Source of the DNA: Candidatus Acetothermia bacterium
Lineage (GTDB): Bacteria; Bipolaricaulota; Bipolaricaulia; UBA7950; UBA9294
Length of the DNA: 23,657 nt
Reading direction: 5' to 3'
NCBI GenBank assembly: GCA_003545155.1
Contig: DQCH01000107.1
Location: forward strand, 5,435-29,091
The translations under genes were made by a program, and so were the position numbers. The notes beneath the pieces were generated by a model, which was given only the letters and a program-made list of their open reading frames with translations, made no database searches and had not been told where the DNA came from. This document shows, piece after piece, positions 21,716 to 23,657 of this stretch (its first letter is position 1; each line of letters starts with the position of its first letter).

Positions 21716-23461
21716 ATGCATCGAACCGACTACTGTGTTCATCTATCATCAAAGGACATTGGGCGCAAGGTGACCCTGTGTGGCTGGGTGAAGCGCCGCC
21801 GAGACCTGGGGAAACTCACCTTCATCGACTTGCGTGACAGTTCAGGGGTGGTCCAGCTTCTCCTTGACGGGGAGGATCCCAAACTTGAAGCTGGGCATAC
21901 ACTGAACCGCGAGGACGTGATCGCAATTAGCGGTGTTGTGGCCGCTCGCAGCGAGGCAAACGTAAATAAAGAGATGGCAACCGGAGAAATCGAGATACAA
22001 GTGGAAGAGCTTAAGATCCTTAATCGCTCTATGACTCCTCCCTTCCTCGTGGAAGGAGATGGCTCAGACACAACCGAAGAGACACGCCTACGCTACCGTT
22101 ACGTCGATCTGCGACGTGAGCGATTGCAGCGAAACCTCGCCCTTCGCCATCACGTTTTCAAAGGTATCCGCGACTACTTCTGCGACCTCGGCTTCCTGGA
22201 AATCGAGACCCCGTTTCTTACCAAGTCGACGCCGGAAGGAGCACGTGACTTCCTTGTCCCTAGCAGAGTCTCTCCCGGAAAGTTCTACGCGTTGCCCCAA
22301 TCGCCGCAACTGTTTAAGCAATTGTTCATGATCGGTGGAATCGACCGCTACTTCCAACTCGTCAAGTGCTTCCGTGATGAGGACCTGCGCGCTGACAGGC
22401 AGCCCGAGTTCACTCAACTCGACCTCGAGGTCTCCTTTCCCCATGGCAAGGAGCAAATCCTCGAGCTATTGGAAGGGATGCTGGTCACGGTCTTTGGAGA
22501 GGTTCTGTCAATCGATCTTTCTGCCCCCTTTCCCCGCCTCTCTTATGCCGAGGCGCTCGCTTGCTATGGATCGGACAAGCCTGACCTGCGCTTCGGAATG
22601 GAGATCCATGACCTCTCGCAATTAGTGGCCAAAAGTGAGTTTCGCATCTTCGCCCAGGCGATCGAAAGTGGGGGGAAGGTGGCCGGTATTAACGCCTCAG
22701 GGTGTGCCGGCTACTCACGCTCCGCGATCGACCAGCTGCAGGAGATCGCCGTTAACGCAGGAACTAAAGGCCTTTTTTGGATTAAAGTGAGTGAGGAAAT
22801 TACTTCACCTCTTGCCAAGTTCCTCCCTCGAAGCATGATAACAGCAATTCGGGAAGAGCTTTCGGCGCAACCCGGTGACCTGATCCTAATCCTTGCTGGG
22901 GCGAGCATCGAGAAGGCGTTGGGCGAGCTCCGTGTGGAGGTTGCCCAACGCGAGCACCTGATCAACGAAGGTTGGAACTTTCTATGGGTAACGGATTTTT
23001 CTCTGTTTGGTCTCGACGAGGAAGGGAATCTGACAAGCGAGCACCATCCATTCACCTCCCCCCAGGAGAAGGATCTGGCCCGGCTCGAGAGCGAGCCCCT
23101 CACGGTGCTGTCGAACGCCTACGACCTTGTCTTAAACGGGACCGAGCTTGGAAGCGGGAGCATCAGGATCCACTCGCGCAGGCTTCAGGAGAGGATCTTC
23201 CGCTTGCTTAATATCTCTCAGGAGGAAGCGCAGCTGCGATTTGGCTTCTTTCTACATGCTCTCGAATACGGGGCACCCCCGCACGGCGGCTTTGCCCTCG
23301 GCCTTGACCGATTGGTGATGATGATGGCCAATGAAGAATCCCTGCGCGATGTCATCGCCTTCCCGAAAACCACAACCGGGTTCTGCCCACTCACCGCGGC
23401 GCCGATGTCAGTCGAAGCAGCCCAATTAGAGGAATTGGGACTCATGCTCAGAGAGCAATAG
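21716..23461 (+). CDS. aspS: Aspartyl-tRNA synthetase, bacterial type
   Basis: This enzyme charges tRNA-Asp with aspartate. The 581-residue length and order fit the bacterial form. An anticodon-binding OB fold (about 1-105, with GWVKRRRDLGKLTFIDLRD at 23-41) is followed by the class II core. Motif 2 is FRDEDLRADRQPEFTQLDLE (219-238). The bacterial GAD insertion lies in the middle (about 290-410). Motif 3 is GFALGLDRLVMMM (525-537). L31 matches the residue that I recall as typical of discriminating AspRS (H in non-discriminating ones), but the second position (near 81) is A, so asparagine misacylation cannot be judged with certainty. The start is ATG 21716 with GGAGG 8 nt upstream. The frame is open back to 21548, but that part lies before the promoter. 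Confidence 0.97.
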   Translation: MHRTDYCVHLSSKDIGRKVTLCGWVKRRRDLGKLTFIDLRDSSGVVQLLLDGEDPKLEAGHTLNREDVIAISGVVAARSEANVNKEMATGEIEIQVEELKILNRSMTPPFLVEGDGSDTTEETRLRYRYVDLRRERLQRNLALRHHVFKGIRDYFCDLGFLEIETPFLTKSTPEGARDFLVPSRVSPGKFYALPQSPQLFKQLFMIGGIDRYFQLVKCFRDEDLRADRQPEFTQLDLEVSFPHGKEQILELLEGMLVTVFGEVLSIDLSAPFPRLSYAEALACYGSDKPDLRFGMEIHDLSQLVAKSEFRIFAQAIESGGKVAGINASGCAGYSRSAIDQLQEIAVNAGTKGLFWIKVSEEITSPLAKFLPRSMITAIREELSAQPGDLILILAGASIEKALGELRVEVAQREHLINEGWNFLWVTDFSLFGLDEEGNLTSEHHPFTSPQEKDLARLESEPLTVLSNAYDLVLNGTELGSGSIRIHSRRLQERIFRLLNISQEEAQLRFGFFLHALEYGAPPHGGFALGLDRLVMMMANEESLRDVIAFPKTTTGFCPLTAAPMSVEAAQLEELGLMLREQ

Positions 23462-23507
23462 CAGGAACGACACGAGGCAAACCGCGCCTTCTTGCCCTGT
23501 TCGCTGT

Positions 23508-23657
23508 TTAGCGCATCCTGGTCAGGAGCCTGACCAATAAGTCCTCCTCCAAGAACATGCAAACCAGGAACCGTGGTAGGTACTGGATCGCTTTTCCTCC
23601 TGCCGGCGCATGCGGACCGTACATCCAGTAATCGAAAAATGGGTCTTTAAAAAAAGG
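23508..23657 (-). CDS. C-terminal end of an unidentified protein, cut by the window edge
   Basis: The minus strand is open from the window end to a TAA at 23508-23510, giving 49 codons with a protein-like make-up. It includes KDPFFDYWMYGPHAPAGG and YLPRFLVCMFLEEDLLVRLL. It is rich in aromatic and hydrophobic residues and ends RLLTRMR, which could be an amphipathic or membrane-associated C-terminus. I do not recognise the family. It is convergent with aspS, 46 bp away. The perfect hairpin TGGTCAGGAGCCTGACCA (23519-23536) falls inside this reading frame, so I do not treat it as an aspS terminator. The missing N-terminal part lies beyond the right edge. Confidence 0.6.
   Translation of the reverse strand, partial: PFFKDPFFDYWMYGPHAPAGGKAIQYLPRFLVCMFLEEDLLVRLLTRMR

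Noticed and set aside
23519..23536. Perfect hairpin after aspS as a terminator
   Set aside because: It has a two-base loop and no T run, and it lies inside the minus-strand reading frame at the right edge.
1..23657. CRISPR arrays, tRNA or rRNA genes
   Set aside because: I looked for regularly spaced identical repeats and for cloverleaf-type or rRNA-like sequence in the gaps and saw none. The short tandem arrays have no spacers.

Overview
The window is a stretch of bacterial chromosome with moderate GC content and dense genes on both strands. It holds 17 intact protein genes, one gene cut off by the right edge, one frameshifted gene remnant and one decayed insertion element. Housekeeping genes (rlmN, ligA, aspS, a sigma-70 factor, a YhaM-type RNase, homoserine dehydrogenase) confirm a bacterial host. 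Two right-handed beta-helix proteins, an archaeal-type nitrilase, an M42 peptidase and an 8-oxoguanine-deaminase-like enzyme suggest a deep-branching, uncultured, possibly thermophilic lineage. My best guess is Candidatus Bipolaricaulota/Acetothermia. It rests on remembered similarity of the beta-helix proteins and the intergenic repeat style, and no search was run.

Layout. 1-1568: a structured leader with heptamer repeats, a small sigma-70 gene, an octamer repeat array and a decayed IS200/IS605-like mini-element. 1569-4617 (minus): ligA and rlmN overlapping in one unit. 4951-8261 (plus): an AbiEi/AbiEii type IV toxin-antitoxin pair followed by a 401-residue protein with a possible PD-(D/E)XK nuclease core. 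This is the likeliest defence segment and holds the least-described gene. 8262-9238: a gene-poor gap with a minus-strand remnant broken by one missing base. 9239-11521: a five-helix membrane protein fused to two beta-helix domains. 11662-12954: an S33-type alpha/beta hydrolase, whose last 22 bases belong to an 83-bp sequence repeated perfectly 200 bp downstream. 13290-14333 (minus): homoserine dehydrogenase. 14498-15783 (plus): a nitrilase and a hotdog thioesterase. 15804-18203 (minus): an M42 peptidase and a deaminase, likely one operon. 18302-19132 (plus): a rhomboid protease. 19566-20354: a secreted NosD-like beta-helix protein. 20477-23461: a YhaM-like exoribonuclease and aspS. 23508-23657 (minus): the last 49 codons of an unidentified gene.

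Most genes are single units or pairs, so the window is not one pathway. Three themes stand out. Two genes (nitrilase, rhomboid) have a -10 hexamer ending exactly 8 nt before the ATG and no Shine-Dalgarno sequence, which points to leaderless mRNAs. Degenerate 7- or 8-bp tandem repeats occur in three separate intergenic sites. Finally, the AbiE-nuclease segment, the IS remnant, the frameshifted remnant and the 83-bp duplication mark the accessory, changeable part of the window. No tRNA, rRNA or CRISPR array was seen.
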